From Bacillus salipaludis (lineage in GTDB: Bacteria; Bacillota; Bacilli; Bacillales_B; DSM-18226), in contig NZ_SMYO01000003.1 of the NCBI RefSeq assembly GCF_004358205.1, positions 434,001 through 498,000 on the forward strand: a stretch of 64,000 nt of DNA, read 5' to 3'. The translations under genes and the position numbers were made by a program. The notes under the pieces are model-generated. The model was given only the letters and a program-made list of their open reading frames with translations, had not been told where the DNA came from and ran no database searches. Below, in pieces: positions 9,130 through 16,913 of the stretch; the stretch's first letter is position 1; each line of letters opens with the position of its first letter.

Positions 9130-9333
9130 ATATATTCACCGTCCTACTAATATGTTTTCCTGAATTTCTCCAGGAAGATAGTGAACAATTAATCCTCCTA
9201 TGAATTTCTATTAGATTAGGTGTATTGTTTACCATGTCACAAATGAAAATACAAATTTTTTCTCCCGCATATTAAAAAGGTTTTTGGAAACGTTAAGCTT
9301 ATGTCTGTTCAACATTTTCTAGGGGGTTAAACA

Positions 9334-9654
9334 ATGTCTGTGTTTGTTTACCAAACGTTTGAAATAAAACAAGACAAATTTAAAGAAGCCATTGAAAATT
9401 TAAAAGAAATTAAAAAATTTAGGAACGAAAATTATAATCATCAAGTAGAAATCTTAACACCGATTTCGGGAAAAGATCATACGTATTCCTTTTTTTCCAC
9501 TTATGAGGGGCTGGCAGAAATGGAATTACAGAACAAAAAAATGTTTGACGATGAGGAATACTTAAAATTAATCAGTGAGTTCTTTTTAGAAAATGTTGTT
9601 CAAGGAAGTATGTATACACAAATCTTTCGGACCATTAATGAAGGGAAAGGGTAA
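9334..9654 (+). CDS. Small alpha+beta-barrel-like protein, function unknown
   Basis: 106 aa, soluble and highly charged. The pattern (FVYQTFEIKQDKFKEAIENL, then HTYSFFSTYEGLAEMELQNKKMF) is typical of dimeric ferredoxin-like barrel proteins such as the antibiotic-biosynthesis-monooxygenase/NIPSNAP type. The assignment is by appearance only. AGGGGG lies 7 bases before ATG. Monocistronic; divergent from gntP across 204 bp in which I find no convincing regulatory site. Confidence 0.65.
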   Translation: MSVFVYQTFEIKQDKFKEAIENLKEIKKFRNENYNHQVEILTPISGKDHTYSFFSTYEGLAEMELQNKKMFDDEEYLKLISEFFLENVVQGSMYTQIFRTINEGKG

Positions 9655-9786
9655 AAAATGGGTCCAGCTCCCTCTACGATGGAACTGGATCCCCTTGCCT
9701 ATTAAAAACTGGAATTCAAAATATCCCTCCTCCTACGAAAATGATATGATTATCACCGAGATTACTATATTACAAGGATGAATTAC

Positions 9787-10923
9787 ATGAACAAATTAGT
9801 TGTCTTCGCACTGATTTCCACTATAATTCTTGCCGGCTGCAGCTTAAAAGAGGCCAACGCTAAAATGGGCAAAGAAAATAAACAGATAGGCCATTCTTCG
9901 AAAGCGCGGTTAAGGATCCAAAATGATTCTTTTCCGGAAGTGGACAATCGGCCTATTTTTCAACCGAGAGCCACTATTTCTATAAGTCCTATTACTTTTG
10001 AATCTACAAATGCAATCATTACTACAGAAGATCTTAAGGAAAATGTTCAAGAAATTCGTTACCATATTTGGCGTACAGCTGACGGCCCGCAAGACAGGAA
10101 AACCTTTTCTTCTGCTGACGCCGCCAGTGATTTTTCATTCGAGTTTAATACAAATGAATTTTCAGGAAAACGCGGTGAGTACCAAGTGGCGGTCTATGCC
10201 GTTCAGGGGGATGGTTTAGATAAGCTTATTGCAAAATCTACTTTAACCTTCCAACAGCATGTCCCGATTTTGATGTATCATGCCATTGATAATTATAATG
10301 GTATTGGACTGCGGGAATTATTTGTTTCTCCCGCTAATTTTGAAGATCAGATGCGCTATTTAAAGGATCACGGCTATTCCTTCCTGACTTTTGAACGCTG
10401 GGGCGAGGTCAATAAAGTAAATAAGCCAGTTCTAGTTACCTTTGATGACGGAATGAAAAATAATCTAAATGCTTTATGGGTCCTGCAAAAATTACAGGAT
10501 GACACCTTTCATCCGGTTGCGACCGATTATGTTATTGCTGGGTCGATTGATAAAACTCCTACGCGGCTATCTTCTGCTGATATAAGAGAAATGGTGGATT
10601 CCGGTATTTTCTCCATTCAGTCTCACACGATGTCACATGCTGATCTGCCCATGGTGACAAATTTGGAAGAAGAGCTTAAAAGCTCAAAGGAAAAAATCGA
10701 ACAGGTTACCGGGAAACCTGTAATAGCCATTGCCTATCCCTTCGGTCATGTTGATCGCGCTGTTGTCGAAGAGGCAAAGAAATACTATCAATATGCAACA
10801 ACTACTAAACCGGGAGAATTTATTGAAACAGGTGAGCCAGACGAAATGCTGCTCATGAGGCGGGTACGGATTTCTAACTCAACGACCATTAATCAATTTG
10901 CTGCGTTAGTACAATCATGGTAG
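9787..10923 (+). CDS. Polysaccharide-deacetylase-family lipoprotein
   Basis: 378 aa. Signal peptide with lipobox LAGC (Cys near residue 18), so anchored to the outer face of the membrane. Residues about 50-160 form a GBS Bsp-like repeat domain (ISPITFESTNAIITTEDL... GEYQVAVYAVQGDG). The NodB deacetylase domain follows, with VPILMYH, LVTFDDG (metal-binding Asp-Asp), SIQSHTMSHADL (the HxxxxH zinc ligands) and AIAYPFGHVD. Expected to deacetylate a cell-wall or capsular polysaccharide. The ATG at 9787 has an AAGGAT ribosome site 6 bases away and gives a normal signal peptide, so it is preferred to the ATG at 9778. Confidence 0.85.
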   Translation: MNKLVVFALISTIILAGCSLKEANAKMGKENKQIGHSSKARLRIQNDSFPEVDNRPIFQPRATISISPITFESTNAIITTEDLKENVQEIRYHIWRTADGPQDRKTFSSADAASDFSFEFNTNEFSGKRGEYQVAVYAVQGDGLDKLIAKSTLTFQQHVPILMYHAIDNYNGIGLRELFVSPANFEDQMRYLKDHGYSFLTFERWGEVNKVNKPVLVTFDDGMKNNLNALWVLQKLQDDTFHPVATDYVIAGSIDKTPTRLSSADIREMVDSGIFSIQSHTMSHADLPMVTNLEEELKSSKEKIEQVTGKPVIAIAYPFGHVDRAVVEEAKKYYQYATTTKPGEFIETGEPDEMLLMRRVRISNSTTINQFAALVQSW

Positions 10924-11040
10924 TAAGCTATTGATGTGCTTCCTTTTTTATTTGTTAAATGGACACTTTACACTTAGTCTTGGAAATTTTGTCTATAAAA
11001 CCTCTTTTAAAAAAATCGCTATTAAAATACGAGGAAAGAA

Positions 11041-11078
11041 AATAAAAAAACCAAACAATGCCATGCACTGTTTGGTTT
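11041..11078 (-). terminator. Terminator of the MarR-type regulator gene
   Basis: Stem AAACCAAACA / TGTTTGGTTT (11048-11057, 11069-11078) overlapping the stop codon at 11077. A run of seven T follows on the minus strand. Confidence 0.85.
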
Positions 11079-11496
11079 ATTTTCTTGAGGAACGATTGTA
11101 TTTTCTTAAAAGCTGTCCGAATAATTCTCGTTCTTCTGCCGACCATTCCTCTAAAACTTCACTGATTCTTTCAATTCGTGCTTCCTGATGCTCAAAAAAT
11201 TCCTTTTTCCCTAATTCCGTTATCTGAAGGGTGTAAGCCCTGCCATCCAATGGGTCCGGTATTCGGTATACATATCCTTTTTGTTCAAGGGCAGCCGTCT
11301 GCCTGCTTACCGTAGAAATATCCAACTGGAATTCATCCGCAAGGACCTTTGCTCCTGCGGGTCCTTTTGAAATAATCCTATGTAATAAAAGATAGGCGGA
11401 ACGATCAAGATGCCCAATATTTCTATTTGCCGAAGTCACTCGGCGGATTAGGATTGCCAGCTCAAGATCTATGGTTACCACTGAATGATCTCCCAT
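11077..11496 (-). CDS. MarR-family transcriptional regulator
   Basis: 139 aa. Winged helix with recognition region AKVLADEFQLDISTVSRQTAALEQKGYVYRIPDPLDGRAYTLQITELGKK split over about residues 50-100, and the wing signature D-x-R. Divergent from the CBS-domain/MFS gene pair. The intergenic region holds a strong promoter whose -10 overlaps TTGTAT-type inverted repeats, so this protein probably represses the efflux genes until a ligand binds. Ligand unknown. Confidence 0.85.
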   Translation of the reverse strand: MGDHSVVTIDLELAILIRRVTSANRNIGHLDRSAYLLLHRIISKGPAGAKVLADEFQLDISTVSRQTAALEQKGYVYRIPDPLDGRAYTLQITELGKKEFFEHQEARIERISEVLEEWSAEERELFGQLLRKYNRSSRK

Positions 11497-11618
11497 ATAT
11501 ATCCACCCCGCTTTATCAATTCTTTATCAACATCGTACCACACGGAATATTATTTTGGAATCAATTATCTATAGTCGAACTGAAACTGTAAATATTCTCC
11601 ATCAATTAGAATACACTA

Positions 11619-11646
11619 TTGACAGGAATAAAAATGGTTGTATAAT
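11619..11646 (+). promoter_or_regulatory. Sigma-A promoter of the CBS/MFS operon
   Basis: TTGACA (11619-11624), 16-bp spacer, TATAAT (11641-11646). Both hexamers are perfect consensus. About 65 bp upstream of the CBS-domain gene. Confidence 0.88.
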
Positions 11647-11671
11647 ACAAACATATACTTTTATTATACAA
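11638..11671. promoter_or_regulatory. Putative MarR operator pair
   Basis: TTGTAT-A-ATACAA at 11638-11650 is a perfect palindrome that covers the -10 box. TTATTATACAA at 11661-11671 is a second copy in inverted orientation. Their position over the -10 and the start site suits repression by the adjacent MarR protein. Confidence 0.65.
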
Positions 11672-11710
11672 CTTGTTTAACATGGGAATCTATGTACAAG
11701 GAGGGGTTAG

Positions 11711-12166
11711 ATGCAAGCTCACGATATCATGATTAGTCAAGTACACAAAGTAAAGGATACAGACACAGTCCGGTCTGTGATTGAGAAATTTATTGAATTT
11801 GGAATCAGCGGTCTTCCAATTGTAAATGACAGGAATGAAATTGTTGGTTATATCAGTGACGGGGATATTCTAAGATTTATTGGAAAACATGAAGACCGAA
11901 TCGTTGACTCTTTCTATTATGCATTCGTCATCAAAGGGGATAATGAGGAATTCGAGGAAAGAGAACGAAGAATCTTGGCGTTAAACGTAATGGAAATTGC
12001 CCAAAAGAAGGTTTATAAGGTTTCTTGGGATGAGGAAATGGAGAATATTGCGGCTGTTTTAGGAAAAAAACAAATTAAAAAAGTTCCAGTTGAACGAAAT
12101 GGAGTTTTAGTTGGGATTATTAGCCGCGGGGATGTTATTCGAAATTCATTTAAAGGCCTTCTTTAA
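11711..12166 (+). CDS. CBS-domain-pair protein
   Basis: 151 aa consisting of two CBS motifs (about residues 1-60 and 88-150): AHDIMISQVHKVKDTDTV...VGYISDGDIL and ALNVMEIAQKKVYKVSWDEE...VGIISRGDVI. CBS pairs usually bind adenosyl ligands and control a partner protein. It precedes the MFS transporter by 38 bp in the same operon and may regulate it or act as a ligand sensor. AGGAGGGG lies just upstream of ATG. Confidence 0.85.
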   Translation: MQAHDIMISQVHKVKDTDTVRSVIEKFIEFGISGLPIVNDRNEIVGYISDGDILRFIGKHEDRIVDSFYYAFVIKGDNEEFEERERRILALNVMEIAQKKVYKVSWDEEMENIAAVLGKKQIKKVPVERNGVLVGIISRGDVIRNSFKGLL

Positions 12167-12204
12167 TCTTCATAAAATTAAATATAAACAAAGGGGAAAT
12201 GTAT

Positions 12205-13449
12205 ATGTCATCATCACCAGAATCTGTTGCTTCTTCGCCGACAAAATCGGCCTCAAATGTAGAAGCTAAGGCAGGTTTACTAAGTCAACCAAGAGCAGTA
12301 TGGGCTGTTTTTTTTGCCTGTATTATTGCCTTCATGGGGTTAGGCCTTGTTGACCCAATTCTTGTTACCATAAGTGAAAAACTCCATGCAACACCAAGTC
12401 AAACCACTCTTCTATTCACAAGCTACAATGCTGTTATGGCTGTGGCCATGTTGGTCACTGGAATGATTTCTTCCCGACTCGGCATCAAATGGACACTCCT
12501 CTCCGGTATCGTTATTATTGCCATTTTTTCAGCTCTTGGCGGGTTATCAAATAATATTTGGGCACTTGTTGGATTACGCGGCGGCTGGGGTCTTGGAAAT
12601 GCCTTATTCGTTGCTACTGCCTTGGCAGCGATTGTTTCACTATCAAACAGCGGTACTGCAAAGGCGATTATTTTATACGAAGCAGCTATTGGGCTTGGAA
12701 TTTCCGTTGGTCCGCTTCTTGGCGGCTGGCTCGGCGGCATGTCTTGGAGAGGTCCATTTTTAGGTGTAGCTTCTTTAATGGTTATTGCTTTTATCGGTCT
12801 TATTGCCTTAATGCCAAATGCTAAACCGAAAAATGTTTCTCAAACTAAAACATCTTTAAAGGATCCATTTAAAGCATTAAAGCATCGTTCTTTATTGGTT
12901 TTTGGTATTGCAGCTGCTTTATACAACTTTGGCTTCTTTACACTGCTTGCTTTTGCTCCATTTGTTATGGGATTGGATGAACATGGAATCGGTTTTGTTT
13001 TCCTTGGCTGGGGAATTTTGCTTGCCGTTACTTCCGTCTTTATGGCACCAATTCTTCAAAGAAGATTTGGAACCGTTAAATCCATGTGTTTCATGTTAAC
13101 CATATTCGCAATTGTGTTAGCAATCATGGGAATCTGGACCTCTACACAATGGGTGATAATTGCAGCGGTTATTTTTGCTGGAGCATTATTGGGAAATAAC
13201 AACACTTTAATTACAACTGCCGTGATGAATTCTGCTCCTGTTGAGCGCTCTACTGCATCTGCTGCATACAGTTTCTTACGTTTTATTGGTGGAGCAATTG
13301 CTCCCTATTTCGCAGGAAAATTGGCTGAATGGTATAACCCTAGTACACCGTTCTATGTTGGTGCAGCGTTTGTTTTATTATCAGTTATCTTTATTGCATT
13401 AAATCATAATCATATCAAACATGTCGATAACGCTGAAGTCGGTCATTGA
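12205..13449 (+). CDS. MFS efflux-type transporter
   Basis: 414 aa, about 12 membrane segments. The loop 2-3 signature region (GMISSRLGIKWTLLSGIV) and the antiporter-type motif C region (AIGLGISVGPLLGGWLGG) point to a drug:H+ antiporter. The hydrophilic N-terminus has about 25 residues. Co-transcribed with the CBS gene and probably controlled by the divergent MarR protein, which fits efflux of a toxic compound. Of two ATGs, 12205 has the proper 8-base distance from AAGGGG. Confidence 0.82.
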   Translation: MSSSPESVASSPTKSASNVEAKAGLLSQPRAVWAVFFACIIAFMGLGLVDPILVTISEKLHATPSQTTLLFTSYNAVMAVAMLVTGMISSRLGIKWTLLSGIVIIAIFSALGGLSNNIWALVGLRGGWGLGNALFVATALAAIVSLSNSGTAKAIILYEAAIGLGISVGPLLGGWLGGMSWRGPFLGVASLMVIAFIGLIALMPNAKPKNVSQTKTSLKDPFKALKHRSLLVFGIAAALYNFGFFTLLAFAPFVMGLDEHGIGFVFLGWGILLAVTSVFMAPILQRRFGTVKSMCFMLTIFAIVLAIMGIWTSTQWVIIAAVIFAGALLGNNNTLITTAVMNSAPVERSTASAAYSFLRFIGGAIAPYFAGKLAEWYNPSTPFYVGAAFVLLSVIFIALNHNHIKHVDNAEVGH

Positions 13450-13459
13450 TTTGATTAGA

Positions 13460-13490
13460 GGGTCTGCCCCGTTTTGGGTAGATCCTTTTT
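13460..13490. terminator. Terminator after the MFS gene
   Basis: Stem GGGTCTGCCC / GGGTAGATCC with two G-U-type pairs, followed by TTTTT on the plus strand. It touches the end of the convergent YitT gene. Confidence 0.75.
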
Positions 13491-14367
13491 AATGGATCTT
13501 GTTTTTCTTAAAGCGGCCCCGAACATCTGATACATCCGCAATCGCCAAAAATGCGGAAGGATCAATATCCTCCACCAAATTTTTTAACTTTGATTCCTCA
13601 AGTCTTGTAATAATACTAAAAATAACCTTTTTATTGTCACCAGAAAAAGCACCTTTCCCTTCAAAATAGGTAACTCCTCGACCTAAACGTTCAGTAACTG
13701 CCTGTCCAATGACATGTGCTTCTTCGCTTATGATCCAAACAGATTTCGATCCCTCCATTCCGGCTACCACTGTATCAATCGCTTTCGTGGCGAGAACATA
13801 TGCCAATAAGGAGTACATAGCTCGGTCCCAACCAAATAAAAATCCGGAAGCACCTAAAATAAATACATTAAAAAACATGATGATTTCCCCGACGGAAAAG
13901 GGAACCTTTTTATTGATGACGATTGCAAGAATTTCAGTGCCATCTAAAGCACCGCCATTTCGAATTACAATTCCAACGCCTATACCAGCGATAATACCGC
14001 CAAAAACAGTTGCAAGAAGAATATCATTTGTAAAGGCAGGAACGGGGTGAAAAAGAGAGGTAAAAATAGATAAAACGAAAATTCCATATATCGTTGAAAT
14101 CGCGAATGATTTACCTAGATGCTTAAATCCTAAATAAACGAAGGGCAAATTAAAAAGGAAAAGAAAAATTCCAAGCTGCCATCCTGTTATATGTGACAGC
14201 ATAATCGAAATTCCGGTAATACCCCCATCAATAACATTGTTCGGTACTAAAAATATTTCTAGTCCGGTCGCCATTATTATAGCTCCAATGGTAATGGCTA
14301 TCGCTCTGCGAATGATTTTATTTAATGGATACTTACGTTGTTGAATCGTATTGATCCCTTCGGTCAT
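13489..14367 (-). CDS. YitT-family membrane protein (DUF161 + DUF2179)
   Basis: 292 aa. N-terminal half with five or six membrane segments in two DUF161-like repeats (NVIDGGITGISIMLSH and RNGGALDGTEILAIV mark each). The C-terminal soluble DUF2179 domain (about residues 210-285) has KKVIFSIITRLEESKL and DPSAFLAIADVSDVRGR. Bacillus genomes hold several such paralogs (YitT, YpjC, YvjA types); transport function is unproven. A smaller relative without DUF2179 is at 61362-61979. Confidence 0.85.
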   Translation of the reverse strand: MTEGINTIQQRKYPLNKIIRRAIAITIGAIIMATGLEIFLVPNNVIDGGITGISIMLSHITGWQLGIFLFLFNLPFVYLGFKHLGKSFAISTIYGIFVLSIFTSLFHPVPAFTNDILLATVFGGIIAGIGVGIVIRNGGALDGTEILAIVINKKVPFSVGEIIMFFNVFILGASGFLFGWDRAMYSLLAYVLATKAIDTVVAGMEGSKSVWIISEEAHVIGQAVTERLGRGVTYFEGKGAFSGDNKKVIFSIITRLEESKLKNLVEDIDPSAFLAIADVSDVRGRFKKNKIH

Positions 14368-14482
14368 ATCATCACCCTTACTATTTATGTTTTTAAGTTA
14401 CCAATTCATTAATAAATATATCTATCTTTATTATATCATATTTTTTACAAAAATATGAACTTCAGTTCATTTTTAGAGCACT

Positions 14483-14505
14483 AAAAAACCAGCACGCGGC
14501 TGGTT
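14483..14505 (-). terminator. Terminator of the aromatic-catabolic operon
   Basis: Minus strand: AACCAGCC, short loop, GCTGGTT followed by TTTT. It lies 12 bp past the last gene of the 14.5-24.7 kb leftward operon. Confidence 0.88.
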
Positions 14506-14516
14506 ATCTTATATAT

Positions 14517-15482
14517 TCAATATCTTTCAAGTAATTCTATGATTACTTTAAATGTCGAAGTAGTATCCATATAGGCATATCGCCCTTTGCCATTCCAGAA
14601 GTTTCCCCTTTGGATGACAGGATAACCCATTTCCTCAAGCATTTTTATTTTTTCATCCATATCCTCTACCACAAATGAAATATGGTGGACACTTTCCCCA
14701 TATGTATCAAGATGTTTTTTCCACGTGCTTGGGGAATCTCCTGGTTCAATTATTTCGAGTTGAATGAGTGGAGTATTAATAAACATATACTTGGATTTGC
14801 CTTCTGTTGGCTCCCCTTCAAAAACAACCTGGGTAAGATCGCATGGACCAGATTTTATCACAGCTGGTTTTTCCACACCTAACAACTTACAATACGCTTT
14901 AGCAGCAGCATCTAAATCCTTCACAACAATCGCTAGCTGCTCTACTTTATTCGTGCCAAGGAGCGGAGGAGTATATACCTCCGTACTTGGAGTTGTATCC
15001 CTTGGTTCCGCACTTTCAAGCAATTCAACTAAAATCTTATGATCCTTCAATGTATCCACATAAACGTATCGTCCATCACTAGAGGTAAATTCACCGCTCT
15101 GCAGTAGAGGATAACCATTTTCCTCAAAAATAGAGAGCGTATCTTTAATGGAATCTACATCAAAGGCAAGATGATGAATTCCTTCGCCAAAGGTATCCAG
15201 AAATTCACGCATAGTCCCTGGTTCTTCATTTGGTTCGATTAATTCAAATTGGACAGTCGGGGTATTCATAAAAACCAGCTTACTACGTGAATCGGTAGGC
15301 TCCCCGCGAAAAACAACCTTAGAAACTTCTCGGTCTCCTGTTAAAAACCATTTTTGCTTTGGTATCCCCAAAAGTTTTGAAAATGCCTCTGAAGCCTGTT
15401 CAATATCGTGTACAACAAAGGCAAGTTGATTGATAACATTATTTCCAGCCAATGGCTGTTTTGCTGTCAACGGCTCATTCAT
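14517..15482 (-). CDS. Tandem VOC-domain (glyoxalase/epimerase-like) protein
   Basis: 321 aa built from two similar VOC modules (about residues 14-157 and 176-320). Each repeats the order LAxVVxDxxxA, VVFxGEPT, NTPxxQxEIIEP, HHxxF and a final VELLE/IELLE. The fold is methylmalonyl-CoA-epimerase/glyoxalase-like. Each module keeps Glu, His and Glu candidate metal ligands, but the usual first-strand His is Gln (NQLAF, EQLAI). It may be a lyase, isomerase or ring-cleavage accessory. Last gene of the operon, 23 bp after the dihydrodiol dehydrogenase. Reaction unknown. Confidence 0.72.
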   Translation of the reverse strand: MNEPLTAKQPLAGNNVINQLAFVVHDIEQASEAFSKLLGIPKQKWFLTGDREVSKVVFRGEPTDSRSKLVFMNTPTVQFELIEPNEEPGTMREFLDTFGEGIHHLAFDVDSIKDTLSIFEENGYPLLQSGEFTSSDGRYVYVDTLKDHKILVELLESAEPRDTTPSTEVYTPPLLGTNKVEQLAIVVKDLDAAAKAYCKLLGVEKPAVIKSGPCDLTQVVFEGEPTEGKSKYMFINTPLIQLEIIEPGDSPSTWKKHLDTYGESVHHISFVVEDMDEKIKMLEEMGYPVIQRGNFWNGKGRYAYMDTTSTFKVIIELLERY

Positions 15483-15505
15483 TTAAACCCCTCCCCATTA
15501 ACAAA

Positions 15506-16294
15506 TCAACCAAGACCGCGTACAGAAAGACCCCCGTCGCTTGAAATCACTTCACCAGTAATGGCTTTAGCCTGATCGGAAGCAAGCAATACATAGGCTC
15601 CAACATGATCTTCAGGCATCTGGGCGAGTTGAAGCGGGTTTCGCTTTTTAATGCTTTTTGCTTTCGTCTCATTATCCACAATTTTAACGAATGGATGAAG
15701 TGGTGGAATAACCGTGAGTTCTGTGAGTGTGCCTCCTGGTGCAACCGCATTTACCCGAATATTTGGCGCGAGTTCGAACGCAAGCTGGCGCATTAGTCCG
15801 ACTTGAGCGTGCTTGCTTGCTGTGTACCAAACGCCGCCGCCATCAGGATAGAAACTTGCACCTGAAACAGAAAATATAATATTTCCATTTGTTTTTTGTA
15901 ATTCTTCAAGAGCTGCTTTCACCCCGAAAAATGAGCCTTTTAGGTTAATATTGAGCAGAAAATCATATGCATCGGAAAGGGCCTCAGGAGTCACATCAGC
16001 AAATTTAGCAAAACCATCGAAAACACCAGCATTAGCAATAAAAACATCTAACTTTCCAAATTTTCCAACAGTCGCTTGAACAGCTTGCTCATTGTCTTCG
16101 TATTTGCTTACATCGCCCTGACAAGTAACAATATTTTCACCAAATTCTTCTTTCATTTTCACTAACTTTTCTTTAGAGCGGCCGATTATGCCCACTTTTG
16201 CTCCTTCTTGTATAAACCGCCTTGTGACGGCTTCTCCAATACCTGAAGCGCCGCCTGTAATCAAAACTACTTTATCTTTTAAATCCATCGCCAT
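15506..16294 (-). CDS. cis-Dihydrodiol dehydrogenase, SDR family (BphB-like)
   Basis: 262 aa. Classical SDR: NAD site TGGASGIG (residues 13-20), NAG (88-90), catalytic Ser144, Tyr157 and Lys161 (YTASK). The NAGVFDGFAKFADVTPE stretch, ASFYPDGGGVWYTASKHA and the end GLSVRGLG closely resemble cis-2,3-dihydrodiol dehydrogenases of the biphenyl/benzene/toluene type. It would oxidise the Rieske dioxygenase product to a catechol with NAD. Directly downstream of the beta-subunit gene (42 bp). Confidence 0.85.
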   Translation of the reverse strand: MAMDLKDKVVLITGGASGIGEAVTRRFIQEGAKVGIIGRSKEKLVKMKEEFGENIVTCQGDVSKYEDNEQAVQATVGKFGKLDVFIANAGVFDGFAKFADVTPEALSDAYDFLLNINLKGSFFGVKAALEELQKTNGNIIFSVSGASFYPDGGGVWYTASKHAQVGLMRQLAFELAPNIRVNAVAPGGTLTELTVIPPLHPFVKIVDNETKAKSIKKRNPLQLAQMPEDHVGAYVLLASDQAKAITGEVISSDGGLSVRGLG

Positions 16295-16336
16295 TGAACA
16301 TACCTCCCTGGTTATCTACCGTACTTGAATAAGCTG

Positions 16337-16846
16337 CTATACGAAGATTGCAAGATTTCTTGTGTTTATAGTTGTTTGATCAATAATGAATTCTCTTTTG
16401 GAAAGCTTCCACTCCCCATCAACGTAGGTGAATTCATCGTGCCGTTCCCCTGAAATCAGATCATGATGAATATCCGTACTTCGGCTTCGGTAGATAGTTA
16501 AATAGCTGTTCACTACCGCTTTTTCATTTGGAGTGAATTCCAGTAACTGTACATTATTAACAGATCTCCTTGTACGCGATGGCGGGATTTCAGCCCAAGC
16601 ATAATCGGTTTTTAAACGGTCTACTCGAATTTTCAATAATTCATAGTCATCATCAAAAGCAAACATATTTAACGAATAATCAGGACGTTCTACTCCTTCT
16701 TTATTGACCCTCACCGGCATTTGATAAGCAATATTCGGGTGCAGTAAATTAAACCATCCATCAAAATCAATATCATCAAGAAACTTTGCTTCACGGTATA
16801 ACCATTGTTCAAATTCATATGTCGCCAGCATTTTTTCCATACTCAT
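16337..16846 (-). CDS. Aromatic-ring-hydroxylating dioxygenase, beta subunit
   Basis: 169 aa, SnoaL-like Ring_hydroxyl_B fold. Recognisable by EFEQWLYREAKFLDDIDFDGWF, the MFAFDDDYELLKIRVDRL segment, PPSRTRRSVNNV and the late HDEFTYVDGEWKLSKREFIID. It structurally supports the Rieske alpha subunit in an alpha3beta3 complex. An upstream in-frame TTG sits inside the GGGGG ribosome site; the ATG at 16846 is preferred. 67 bp after the alpha gene. Confidence 0.88.
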   Translation of the reverse strand: MSMEKMLATYEFEQWLYREAKFLDDIDFDGWFNLLHPNIAYQMPVRVNKEGVERPDYSLNMFAFDDDYELLKIRVDRLKTDYAWAEIPPSRTRRSVNNVQLLEFTPNEKAVVNSYLTIYRSRSTDIHHDLISGERHDEFTYVDGEWKLSKREFIIDQTTINTRNLAIFV

Positions 16847-16913
16847 TCTCGATTCCCCCAATCAACGAAATCCCTTACATTAAAAACCTGCCAAATAATT
16901 TAAACATGGCGGA

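Noticed and set aside
9283..9303. cre-like sequence TGGAAACGTTAAGC between gntP and the 9334 gene
   Set aside because: At least three mismatches to the CcpA consensus in the conserved half; not better than chance in AT-rich sequence.
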